A stretch of 7,053 nt of DNA from the NCBI GenBank assembly GCA_016218905.1, contig JACRCS010000928.1:1-7053 (forward strand), given 5' to 3'. Shown here in pieces: positions 1 to 5,800 of the stretch. The DNA comes from Deltaproteobacteria bacterium. GTDB lineage: Bacteria > Desulfobacterota_C > Deferrisomatia > Deferrisomatales > JACRMM01. How positions within the stretch are numbered: position 1 is the first letter of the stretch; each line of letters begins with the position of its first letter. The notes below the pieces were generated by a model. That model had not been told where the DNA came from and ran no database searches. It saw nothing but the letters and a program-made list of their open reading frames with translations. The position numbers and the translations under genes are program-made.

Positions 1-932
1 CCCCGGCGGCGCAGCCCCGAGATCGTCGGCATCCGCGGGTCGTCCCACCCCCTCACCCGCCCCTCCTGCACGAGCTGCAGGAGGCGGCGCTTGCTCATGA
101 CGGTGTAGGTCAGGTTCAGGCGCGCGAACTCGATCTGGCGCGGGGCGTAGATCCCGAGCTCCCGCACGAACCAGTCGTAGAGGGGCCGGTGGTCCTCGAA
201 CTCGAGCGTGCAGATGTAGTGGGTGATGCCCTCGAACGAGTCCGACTGCCCGTGGGCCCAGTCGTACATCGGGTAGAGGCACCACTCGTCGCCCGTGCGA
301 TGGTGCGCGGCGTGGAGGATCCGGTACATCACGGGATCCCGGAGGTTCACGTTCCCGGAGCTCATGTCGCCCTTGGCCCGGAGCACCCGGGTGCCGTCGG
401 GAAACTCCCCGGCCTTCATCCGCTGGAAGAGGTCGAGGTTCTCCTCCACCGAACGGTTCCGGTGCGGGCTCTCGCGGCCGGCCTCGGTCAAAGTTCCCCG
501 GTGCTCCCGGATCTCTTCGGCCGAGAGGTCGTCCACGTAGGCCTTGCCCGCCCGGATGAGCTGCAGCGCCCACTCGTAGAGCTGGCGGAAGTAATCCGAC
601 GCGTAGAAGACCTTCTCGCCCCAACTGAAGCCGAGCCACCGCACGTCCTCGAGGATGGAGTCGATGTACTCCTGCTCCTCCTTCGTGGGGTTCGTGTCGT
701 CCATCCTGAGGTTGCACTTTCCGCCGAACTCCAGGGCGAGCCCGAAGTTGAGGCAGATGGACTTGGCGTGCCCGATGTGGAGATACCCGTTCGGCTCGGG
801 CGGAAAGCGCGTGTGCACGCGGCCTCCGTAGCGGCCGGTCCGGAGGTCCTCGAGGATGAGCTCCTTGATGAAGTTGGAGGCGACGACGGGCTCGGAGGCG
901 ACCGCCGCGGATGGCTCTTTGGACTCGCTCAT
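1..932 (-). CDS. glnS: Glutaminyl-tRNA synthetase, N-terminal 310 residues (runs off left edge)
   Basis: Class Ic aminoacyl-tRNA synthetase that charges tRNA-Gln with glutamine in the cytoplasm. Reading leftward from the ATG at 930-932, the ATP-binding signature [16 protein letters not shown] lies at about residues 43-58, with HIGH at 52-55. The second class I signature, VMSKRR, has M279-S280-K281, and a [16 protein letters not shown] block follows just before the window ends. These blocks match bacterial GlnRS and distinguish it from GluRS. The family is usually about 550 residues, so a little over half is present and the anticodon-binding beta-barrels are missing. The start is supported by AGGGAG (938-943 on this strand) five bases upstream. 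About 20 residues before the catalytic domain are extra relative to E. coli GlnRS. The gene lies downstream of the potassium channel on the same strand, but a 357-base repeat-rich gap suggests separate transcription. The call is secure. Confidence 0.97.
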   Translation of the reverse strand, partial: MSESKEPSAAVASEPVVASNFIKELILEDLRTGRYGGRVHTRFPPEPNGYLHIGHAKSICLNFGLALEFGGKCNLRMDDTNPTKEEQEYIDSILEDVRWLGFSWGEKVFYASDYFRQLYEWALQLIRAGKAYVDDLSAEEIREHRGTLTEAGRESPHRNRSVEENLDLFQRMKAGEFPDGTRVLRAKGDMSSGNVNLRDPVMYRILHAAHHRTGDEWCLYPMYDWAHGQSDSFEGITHYICTLEFEDHRPLYDWFVRELGIYAPRQIEFARLNLTYTVMSKRRLLQLVQEGRVRGWDDPRMPTISGLRRR

Positions 933-949
933 CGGCTCTCCCTCTCACT

Positions 950-1018
950 CGAAATTCGGAATTCGGCATTCGGAATTCGGCATTCGGAATTCGGAATTCG
1001 GCATTCGAATGCGGAATC
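950..1018. repeat. Tandem heptamer array, CGGAATT/CGGCATT type, ten units
   Basis: On the plus strand ten consecutive units can be counted: CGAAATT, CGGAATT, CGGCATT, CGGAATT, CGGCATT, CGGAATT, CGGAATT, CGGCATT, a six-base CGAATG and CGGAATC. Neighbouring units form short palindromes (GAATTC) and a perfect 12-base palindrome, GCATTCGAATGC, at 1001-1012. The array is more AT-rich than its surroundings and ends seven bases before the glnS Shine-Dalgarno sequence. It would therefore lie inside the glnS mRNA leader if the promoter at 1028-1057 is real. Heptameric short tandem repeats are known between genes in cyanobacteria and other bacteria; the function here is unknown. Confidence 0.95.
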
Positions 1019-1027
1019 CAGCCGTCC

Positions 1028-1057
1028 ACCCTACAGGGGGGCTCTGGGCGCTGTCAA
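1028..1057 (-). promoter_or_regulatory. Candidate sigma70 promoter of glnS
   Basis: On the minus strand a perfect -35 hexamer TTGACA (1052-1057) is followed after 18 bases by TAGGGT (1028-1033), a weak -10 of a kind tolerated in GC-rich genomes. TGTAGG at 1030-1035 with a 16-base spacer is an alternative. Transcription would start near 1022 and give a leader of about 90 nucleotides containing the whole heptamer array. The -35 is convincing and the -10 is not. Confidence 0.4.
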
Positions 1058-1082
1058 CCCGGCGTCGCCGGCATGGCCGGCT

Positions 1083-1190
1083 ATGCCGGGCAGGCCCGTG
1101 GCGTCGCGGCCAGGCGGGTCATGCCGGGCAGGCCCGTGGCGTCGCGGCCAGGCGGGTCATGCCGGGCAGGCCCGTGGCGTCGCGGCCAGG
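1083..1190. repeat. 38-bp tandem repeat, about 2.8 copies
   Basis: Units begin at 1083, 1121 and 1159, each with ATGCCGGGCAGGCCCGTGG. The first two copies are identical over all 38 bases, and the third matches for 32 bases before diverging into a GC-rich hairpin (CCGGGC-GGG-GCCCGG, 1191-1205). Just upstream, CCGGCAT (1068-1074) and ATGCCGG (1083-1089) form a seven-base-pair stem. A 38-base period is not a multiple of three, so open frames through it are not genes. Identical copies suggest recent duplication by slippage. There are no unique spacers, so it is not a CRISPR array. Confidence 0.93.
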
Positions 1191-1246
1191 CCGGGCGGGG
1201 CCCGGAGCGTCGCCTTCGAGCCCGCTCGGCCCGAAGGTGGCCTCGT

Positions 1247-1282
1247 GTCCGCTGGGTCCATTCAGTCCACCTCGTCCAGCCG
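1247..1282. repeat. Degenerate 9-bp tandem repeat, GTCCNNNNN x4
   Basis: GTCC occurs at 1247, 1256, 1265 and 1274, exactly nine bases apart (GTCCGCTGG, GTCCATTCA, GTCCACCTC, GTCCAGCCG). The array lies just downstream of the channel stop codon. It resembles the GTCC/GTCT repeats at 5724-5779. No function is evident. Confidence 0.7.
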
Positions 1283-1289
1283 TAGCGCT

Positions 1290-2291
1290 CTAGCCTCTTG
1301 CCGCCATGGCTTCGAGCTGCCGCAGGTCCTCGCGCTCTCCGATCGCGATCAGCTTGTCTCCCGCTTCGAGGACCGAAGAGGCCGAAGGGTTGAACTCCAT
1401 GTGGCCGCCGACTCGCTTGATGGCGATGATGATGATGTTGAGCTTCGCCCGGATCTCCGTATCGGAGAGGGCGCTCCCCACGAGCGGAGAAGGAGCGGTG
1501 ACGAGCACCTCCTCCATCTGCAGCCCGAGGCTCTCGGAGGCGGTGGCGAGCTCGATGAAATCGATGACCGCCGGCCGCAGCACCGCCATGGCCATCCGGG
1601 TGCCCCCGATGATGTACGGAGAGACGACCTTGTCCGCGCCGGCCCGCAGGAGTTTCAGCTCGCTGCGCGGCTCTTCGTAGCGCGAGATGATGAAGAGGTT
1701 CGGGTTCAAGTCCCGCGCCGTCAGGGTCACGAAGAGGTTGTCCGCGTCGGAGTGGAGCACCGTTACGAGCCCCCGCGCCCGTTCGATGCCCGCTTCGAGG
1801 AGGACCTCCTCTTCGGTGGCGTCGCCCGGGAGCACCGGGAAGTCCCGGTGGAGGTCCTTGATCTTCTGCTCGTTTCGCTCGATCACCACGAAGGGCAGGG
1901 GCCGGCGGACGAACGCGTCGGCGACGAGGCTCCCGATCCGGCCGTAGCCGCAGATGATGTAGTGGTCCTTCAGGTTTCGTATCCGGGTCATGAGCCTCCT
2001 CTTGCCCAGGAGCACCTGGACCTCGCCCTCGACGATCATCCGGGTCAGCGTCCCTACCGTGTAGGTGGCCACGCTGACACCGGCGACCACGAGAAACATC
2101 GTGAAGAGCCGCCCCTCTTGGGTGAGCGGATGGATCTCTCCGTACCCGATGGTCGCGAGCGTGATCACGACCATGTAGAGGCTGTCGAGGACGCTCCACT
2201 GCTCGATCCAGCAGTATCCGAGCGTGCCGCCGGCGATGAGGGTGAAGAGCACCGCGAAAATCCGCAGCACGCGGGGCTGCCTGCCGATCAC
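1290..2291 (-). CDS. Two-TM potassium channel with RCK/TrkA domains (MthK-like)
   Basis: Inner-membrane K+ channel whose opening is set by a cytoplasmic RCK ring; 333 residues, close to MthK. Two hydrophobic segments (about 9-28 and 61-87) flank a pore helix and the K+ selectivity filter TIGYG (47-51) in ITLATIGYGEIHPL. G71 in TM2 sits where MthK has its gating-hinge glycine. RCK-N follows, with nucleotide-fold glycines G115-x-G117-x-x-G120, acidic E138 after the second strand and D157. TrkA-C/RCK-C occupies roughly 246-330. The start is GTG, with GGGAGG about ten bases upstream; no better upstream start is visible. The gene is divergent from the helicase and no strong promoter was found for it. 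The ligand (Ca2+, nucleotide or another) cannot be read from the sequence. A TrkA-only uptake subunit is excluded by the pore. Confidence 0.93.
   Translation of the reverse strand: MIGRQPRVLRIFAVLFTLIAGGTLGYCWIEQWSVLDSLYMVVITLATIGYGEIHPLTQEGRLFTMFLVVAGVSVATYTVGTLTRMIVEGEVQVLLGKRRLMTRIRNLKDHYIICGYGRIGSLVADAFVRRPLPFVVIERNEQKIKDLHRDFPVLPGDATEEEVLLEAGIERARGLVTVLHSDADNLFVTLTARDLNPNLFIISRYEEPRSELKLLRAGADKVVSPYIIGGTRMAMAVLRPAVIDFIELATASESLGLQMEEVLVTAPSPLVGSALSDTEIRAKLNIIIIAIKRVGGHMEFNPSASSVLEAGDKLIAIGEREDLRQLEAMAARG
1989..2003 (-). promoter_or_regulatory. Possible internal ribosome binding site and start for a free RCK subunit
   Basis: On the minus strand AAGAGGAGG (1995-2003) precedes CTC and an in-frame ATG (1989-1991) at Met101 of the channel, just before the RCK-N domain. 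Starting there would give a soluble RCK protein of about 233 residues. MthK is known to use an internal start at Met107 to make free RCK subunits that complete its octameric gating ring. The spacing is short if GGAGG pairs and good (six bases) if AGAGG pairs. The same bases encode Lys-Arg-Arg, so chance is possible. Confidence 0.4.
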
Positions 2292-2381
2292 CTGACCCCC
2301 GCCTCCCGGCTGGAGCCCCTCGCGGAGCCCGACGAGCCCCGATCTTTCAATCGTACTTCGCGCTCAGTCATGATGCAGACG

Positions 2382-2411
2382 TTGACTCGCATTAAGAAAG
2401 TGAACTAAAAT
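2382..2411 (+). promoter_or_regulatory. Sigma70 promoter of the rhlB-like helicase gene
   Basis: TTGACT (2382-2387) and TAAAAT (2406-2411) are separated by 18 bases and each matches five of six consensus positions. They sit in an AT-rich patch that stands out from the GC-rich surroundings. Transcription would start near 2418, giving a leader of about 46 nucleotides. The leader contains the small palindrome TCATTGAATGA (2431-2441). This is one of the two most convincing promoters in the window. Confidence 0.8.
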
Positions 2412-2463
2412 CGATCGTCTTTCATCGGGTTCATTGAATGAGCCCACAGAGCAAGGGAGCTTC

Positions 2464-3741
2464 ATGCAGCTTACGGATCAAACGTTTCAAGAGCTCGGGT
2501 TGCCCGAGCCGCTTCTTCAGGGCATCTCCGACTGCGGCTTCGAGCACCTGATGCCGGTCCAGGCGGCCAGCCTGGCCGCAACGCTACAGGGCCGCGACTT
2601 GGCGGTGCAAGCCCAAACCGGCTCCGGCAAGACCCTGGCCTTCCTCATCACAATCTTCGACCGGCTGCTCAAGACGCCCCGCCCCGCCCCGAGCGTAAAG
2701 GGCTCGTGCCCGCGGGCGATCGTCATCACCCCCACCCGGGAACTGGCCGTCCAGGTGAGCCGCGACGCCCTGGAGGTCGGCCGGCACCTGCCTTTCCGGA
2801 CCGTCGCCGTCTACGGCGGCGTCGACTACCGCAAGCAGCGGGAAGACGTGATGAACGGGGTGGACGTCCTCATCGGCACGCCCGGCCGGCTCATCGACTA
2901 CCTGAAGCAGAGGGCCTACCACCTGAAGGACGTGGAGATCGCGGTCATCGACGAGGCCGACCGGATGTTCGACATGGGCTTCGTCGCCGACATCCGCTTT
3001 CTCCTCAAGCGCATGTCCTCCTTCGACCAGCGCCAGAGCCTCCTCTTCTCGGCCACCCTCGGCCAACGGGTGATGGAGCTCTCGTACGAGTACATGAACG
3101 TTCCCGGCCGGGTCGAGGTCGCGTCCGAGCACGTGACGGCCGACGAGGTGGAGCAGGTCCTCTACCACGTCGGCTCCCGGGAGAAGCTCCCGCTGCTCCT
3201 GGGCCTCCTGAAGACGGAGGCCTGGACGAAGTCGCTCATCTTCGTCAACACGAAGCGCCAGGCGGAGAGGCTCAGTCACCGGATCGAGCGGAGCGGCGTC
3301 CCCTGTGCCGTCCTCTCCGGAGACGTGGACCAGGTAAAGCGGCTGAAGATCCTGAAGCGCTTCATGGCGGGCGAACTGAGGATCCTCGTGGCCACCGACG
3401 TCGCCTCCCGCGGCCTTCACATCGAGGGCGTGAGCCACGTCTTCAACTACGACCTCCCCCAGGAGGCCGAGGACTACGTCCACCGGATCGGTCGCACCGC
3501 CCGGGCCGGCGCCTCGGGGAAGGCCGTCAGCCTCGCGTGCGAAGACTACGTCTTCAGCCTGGAAGCCATCGAGACGTACATCGGGCAGAAGATCCCCGTC
3601 GCCTGGGCCGAGCCCGAGCTCCTCTCCGAGGACGTGCCCGCGCTCGCCCCCGTGAGGTGCGACCGGAAGCCCCGGCCTCGCCGCCGGCGCTCCGCCCCCC
3701 GCCGCGAGGCGCACCAGCCCCTTCGGGCAGCAGCGGCATAG
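2464..3741 (+). CDS. rhlB: DEAD-box ATP-dependent RNA helicase, RhlB-like
   Basis: Cytoplasmic helicase that unwinds short RNA duplexes; E. coli RhlB works with RNase E in mRNA decay. At 425 residues it is close to RhlB (421). In order: Q motif (F8 to Q33), motif I AQTGSGKT (50-57), PTRELAVQ (90-97), TPGR (139-142), DEAD (163-166), SAT (196-198), motif IV IFVNTK (259-264), ATDVASRGLHI (310-320), HRIGRTARAG (340-349). The block after motif VI (SLACEDYVFSLEAIETYIGQKIPV) closely follows E. coli RhlB, which favours RhlB over RhlE, SrmB or DeaD. An arginine-rich tail from about residue 399 probably binds RNA. I chose the ATG because AAGGGAG (2453-2459) stands just before it; an in-frame TTG at 2434 would add ten residues but has no ribosome binding site. 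It is a single gene with its own promoter and no clear terminator of its own. A partnership with RNase E is inferred only. Confidence 0.93.
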   Translation: MQLTDQTFQELGLPEPLLQGISDCGFEHLMPVQAASLAATLQGRDLAVQAQTGSGKTLAFLITIFDRLLKTPRPAPSVKGSCPRAIVITPTRELAVQVSRDALEVGRHLPFRTVAVYGGVDYRKQREDVMNGVDVLIGTPGRLIDYLKQRAYHLKDVEIAVIDEADRMFDMGFVADIRFLLKRMSSFDQRQSLLFSATLGQRVMELSYEYMNVPGRVEVASEHVTADEVEQVLYHVGSREKLPLLLGLLKTEAWTKSLIFVNTKRQAERLSHRIERSGVPCAVLSGDVDQVKRLKILKRFMAGELRILVATDVASRGLHIEGVSHVFNYDLPQEAEDYVHRIGRTARAGASGKAVSLACEDYVFSLEAIETYIGQKIPVAWAEPELLSEDVPALAPVRCDRKPRPRRRRSAPRREAHQPLRAAAA

Positions 3742-3789
3742 TGAGCCATTATCCAGAGCGTCACAATTGTATGCGCATCTGCCCCTGAG

Positions 3790-3860
3790 CGTAGGTGGGG
3801 CGTTCCGCCGCAGCCCCACGCGTGGGCGAACCTCGCTGCGCGAGAACCGCCCACCCTACG
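3790..3860. repeat. REP/BIME-like palindromic element (double hairpin)
   Basis: Two hairpins sit side by side inside a larger inverted repeat. Hairpin A pairs GTGGGGC (3795-3801) with GCCCCAC (3813-3819). Hairpin B pairs GTGGGCG (3822-3828) with CGCCCAC (3848-3854) and has an inner stem CTCGC/GCGAG (3832-3836/3840-3844). Outer ends CGTAGG (3790-3795) and CCTACG (3855-3860) also pair. The GTAGG-GTGGGC style of end resembles REP sequences of many GC-rich genomes. It lies about 50 bases after the helicase stop, between convergent genes. There is no U-run, so it is not a classical terminator. It could stabilise the mRNA 3' end or bind proteins. Confidence 0.7.
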
Positions 3861-3901
3861 GCAACCCGGTACGCGCAACTATTTACGACGTCGTGTATAG
3901 C

Positions 3902-3962
3902 TATTAGCGGTTAGCCGTTAGGAGGTCGAACCCCTCAACTGCTAACCGCTGAAGACTAACGA
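3902..3962. repeat. Inverted heptamer array (TTAGCGG / CTAACCG) over the phosphoesterase stop codon
   Basis: TTAG recurs at seven-base steps (3904, 3911, 3918). After a gap the complementary form recurs as CTAACCG, CTGAAGA, CTAACGA (3942-3962). The two halves make a perfect ten-base-pair inverted repeat, AGCGGTTAGC (3906-3915) with GCTAACCGCT (3941-3950), around a 25-base loop that contains GAGG/CCTC. The TAG stop of the phosphoesterase (3956-3958) is made by one of these units. No U-run follows on either strand. A 12-mer, GCTAACCGCTAA, is shared with the array at 5801-5835. Confidence 0.85.
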
Positions 3963-4954
3963 CTCGTCTTCCTTCCCTGTGCCTTCCAGAGCTCCGCGAT
4001 CCGGGCGATCATCTCGTCCTTCCTCCGCAGCATCTCGTCCTTGGAACGGCACGGGAGCCGCCCTCCGGCCGCTCCCCAGTGGCCGTCGCCGATGTTGAGG
4101 GTGCGCATGATCTCGCCCAAGTCCCGGTCGGTGCCGGCGCAGTTCTCGCGGATCGTGAGCGACATCGAAAAGGCGAGGTCGTTCGTCTTCCTGCCCTCCC
4201 GAAAGGCGCACTCCACCGCCAGCACCGCGCCGGCCTCCGGGAAGAGGACCTGGGCCAGGTTCTTCCAGACGAAGGGCCGCTGCGCGTAGTGGGTGAGGTC
4301 GACGAGGACGATCTCTCCCTCGGGGTCCCAGGGCCTGGCGTCCCGCTCCAGGAGCTCGAGCATCTTGCCCTCATAGGCGCGGTACTCCTGGTGGTGCCGG
4401 CGCACCTCCGGGAGGGCCGCGGTCTTCTCCAGGCCGAAGTCACGCAGGTGGAAGACGATGTTGCGGAAGGACTGGTTGCGGACCCGGTAGTCGGCGAAGG
4501 GGACCTTGAGAGCGTCGGTGATGACGTGGGCCGGCGTCCGCGCCCGCCACTCCTCGATGGAGCGGTAGTCGAAGCTGTCGACGACGTCCATGGCGTCGGC
4601 GAGCGGCCCGAAGTGGGCGGGCAGCGTTCTGCCCTCTGCCAGGAGGTGGTTGAGGACGACGCGGCCGCAGGACTTCTCCGGAGCGAAACGGCCGGGGATG
4701 GAGCCGGGGTCGATTCCGCGCTGGCGCAGGTCCTCCGCGTTGCCCTGGTGGTGGTCGAACCAGAGGCCGCACTCGCCGGGGCACGGCAGGTCGCAGACGA
4801 TCTCGGCCCGGGTGATCGGGAAGCGCCGGTTGTAGATGTCCACCGGCCCGGTGAAGAGGATCTTGTTCACCTGGTAGGCCCAGGAGCAGAGCGCGGCGGA
4901 GCCGAGGCCGTCGAAGTCGTTGTGGGTGACGATACTCCGGTACGCCGGGCTCAC
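3956..4954 (-). CDS. DHH/DHHA1 family phosphoesterase
   Basis: Metal-dependent (usually Mn2+) phosphoesterase of the RecJ/NrnA/PPX-II superfamily; 332 residues, presumably cytoplasmic. Motif I HNDFDGLGS (11-19) supplies D13 and D15. D55 (IVCDLP) follows, then D67-H68-H69 in WFDHHQGN (65-72), then the aspartate-rich LADAMDVVDSFDY (118-130). The C-terminal DHHA1-type substrate loop is GDGHWGAAGG (289-298), in place of the usual GGGH. All catalytic positions look intact. The GTG start overlaps the stop of the upstream protease gene in GTGA, so translation is probably coupled; the frame stays open further upstream, but there it is only the shadow of that gene. Cys54, Cys58 and Cys62 sit four apart just before the DHH motif. 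Family members cut nanoRNA, pAp, c-di-AMP or polyphosphate; the substrate here cannot be assigned. Confidence 0.88.
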   Translation of the reverse strand: MSPAYRSIVTHNDFDGLGSAALCSWAYQVNKILFTGPVDIYNRRFPITRAEIVCDLPCPGECGLWFDHHQGNAEDLRQRGIDPGSIPGRFAPEKSCGRVVLNHLLAEGRTLPAHFGPLADAMDVVDSFDYRSIEEWRARTPAHVITDALKVPFADYRVRNQSFRNIVFHLRDFGLEKTAALPEVRRHHQEYRAYEGKMLELLERDARPWDPEGEIVLVDLTHYAQRPFVWKNLAQVLFPEAGAVLAVECAFREGRKTNDLAFSMSLTIRENCAGTDRDLGEIMRTLNIGDGHWGAAGGRLPCRSKDEMLRRKDEMIARIAELWKAQGRKTSR

Positions 4955-5697
4955 GGCGTCGCCCCGCCGTGCCCGGCCCGCTTGCGCCTCCGCTCCGCCC
5001 GGATCAAGGAGGGCAGGTGCAGCCGCTGCCACTCGAGCGCGCTCCCGAAGGGGGGGAAGGACTCCTCGAGGCGCCGGAAGTCCCGGCCGTGCCGCCGGCC
5101 GGCCGGCGGGCCGCGGGTGCACGAGAGGTAGTGGTGCACGAGCTCGTGGTGGAGCACCTGTGCCACGACCGTTTGCGGCACCTGGGCGCTGTCGAGGAGG
5201 CGGTGGAGGCGGACGAGGGCGGAGGAGCTCCCCTCCCCCGGGCGCGCCGGCAGGTAGCAACCGAGCCGGATCGTCCGCAGGCCCGGGCGCACGCGGCGCC
5301 CCCACGTCGCTTCAACGGGCGGGAGCTCCCGGAAAGGCGCCGAGTGCTTGAGCTCGCGCAGGAGGGCCCCGAGGTCGTGGACGCGCCCTTCGGCGCGGAG
5401 CGGCTTCGGCCGGGGGAGCCGAGGGCCGCTTCGGCTCCGGAAGAACTCGCGGAGAGGCGCCAGGTGGGCCCTCCGGCCCGTCAGCAGGAAGCGCTCCAGG
5501 GAGGTCCAGACCGGGAGCGGCGCGCCGGCGAAGGACCGGTGCAGCCGGATGACCCACTCAGCGGGAGCCGGCGGGGCCGACGGGCTGCGTGGCGGGGCCC
5601 GCCGGACGGAGAGGTAGACCGAGGAGTTGTCGGTCCAGACCACGCGGACACGCGCCTTCCAGCGGGCTTGCAGCGTTCGGAGCAGGGACGGCAGCAT
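4951..5697 (-). CDS. SprT/YgjP-like zinc metallopeptidase
   Basis: Predicted cytoplasmic zincin of 248 residues. The zinc site is HHELVHHYL: H184, E185 (catalytic) and H188 form HExxH, and H203 in RHGRDFRRL is the likely third ligand, as in the HGxxF motif of SprT and the similar motif of YgjP/DUF45 proteins. A WGRR at 132-135, followed by a strand (RTIRLGCYLP), recalls the WGSC segment of YgjP proteins. The N-terminal half (1-120) is basic, rich in proline and arginine, and matches no domain I recognise. There is no signal peptide, TM segment or C-terminal zinc ribbon. The ATG coincides with the predicted transcription start; a TTG twelve codons upstream is part of the -35 box and is unlikely to be used. 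It is the first gene of an operon with the phosphoesterase. The substrate is unknown. Confidence 0.8.
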   Translation of the reverse strand: MLPSLLRTLQARWKARVRVVWTDNSSVYLSVRRAPPRSPSAPPAPAEWVIRLHRSFAGAPLPVWTSLERFLLTGRRAHLAPLREFFRSRSGPRLPRPKPLRAEGRVHDLGALLRELKHSAPFRELPPVEATWGRRVRPGLRTIRLGCYLPARPGEGSSSALVRLHRLLDSAQVPQTVVAQVLHHELVHHYLSCTRGPPAGRRHGRDFRRLEESFPPFGSALEWQRLHLPSLIRAERRRKRAGHGGATP

Positions 5698-5703
5698 GGG
5701 GGC

Positions 5704-5733
5704 GTTATAGCCTAGGCCGCCGGGGTCTGACAA
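5704..5733 (-). promoter_or_regulatory. Sigma70 promoter of the protease-phosphoesterase operon, leaderless
   Basis: On the minus strand TTGTCA (5728-5733) and TATAAC (5704-5709) are 18 bases apart, each one base from consensus. Counting the last -10 base as -7 puts +1 at 5697, exactly the A of the protease ATG. The six bases between (GCCCCC) contain no Shine-Dalgarno sequence. The mRNA would therefore be leaderless. Confidence 0.72.
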
Positions 5734-5779
5734 CGGTCTGACGGGTCCGACACGGTCCGACAGGTCGGACAGGTCAGGG
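5724..5779. repeat. Array of GGTCYGAC repeats at 9-11 bp steps, overlapping the -35 box
   Basis: On the plus strand GGTCTGAC occurs at 5724 and 5735, GGTCCGAC at 5744 and 5754, GGTCGGAC at 5763, and a degenerate GGTCAGGG at 5772, so the steps are 11, 9, 10, 9 and 9 bases. GTCCGAC (5755-5761) and GTCGGAC (5764-5770) form a perfect inverted repeat with a two-base centre. The first copy covers part of the -35 of the operon promoter. This could be an operator array or only a degenerate nonamer repeat like that at 1247-1282. Confidence 0.75.
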
Positions 5780-5800
5780 CCGTTCGGCCGTCCTCTTCTC

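Noticed and set aside
1083..1205. CRISPR-like repeat
   Set aside because: The 38-bp units are directly adjacent with no unique spacers, and no cas gene is present.
2292..2380. Promoter for the channel gene, with TACGAT at 2350-2355 on the minus strand as -10
   Set aside because: No acceptable -35 hexamer lies 16-18 bases upstream, so I did not call it.
189..2408. A 739-codon open frame on the plus strand across glnS, the spacer and the channel gene
   Set aside because: It runs opposite to two clear genes, has low-complexity composition without domain motifs, and passes through heptamer and 38-bp repeats. It is a GC-driven shadow.
2434..2463. TTG start for the helicase, adding ten residues
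   Set aside because: No ribosome binding site precedes it, whereas AAGGGAG precedes the ATG at 2464.
2493..2509. Hairpin GCTCGGG-TTG-CCCGAGC early in the helicase gene as an attenuator
   Set aside because: It encodes conserved-looking residues, no U-run follows, and such palindromes are common in GC-rich coding DNA.
3885..3894. Ten-base palindrome ACGACGTCGT as an operator
   Set aside because: It lies between convergent gene ends with no promoter nearby, and one palindrome of this length is weak evidence.
4955..5305. N-terminal extension of the phosphoesterase frame to 5305
   Set aside because: The added part is proline- and arginine-rich shadow of the protease gene. Homology begins right after the GTG at 4954, which overlaps the protease stop.
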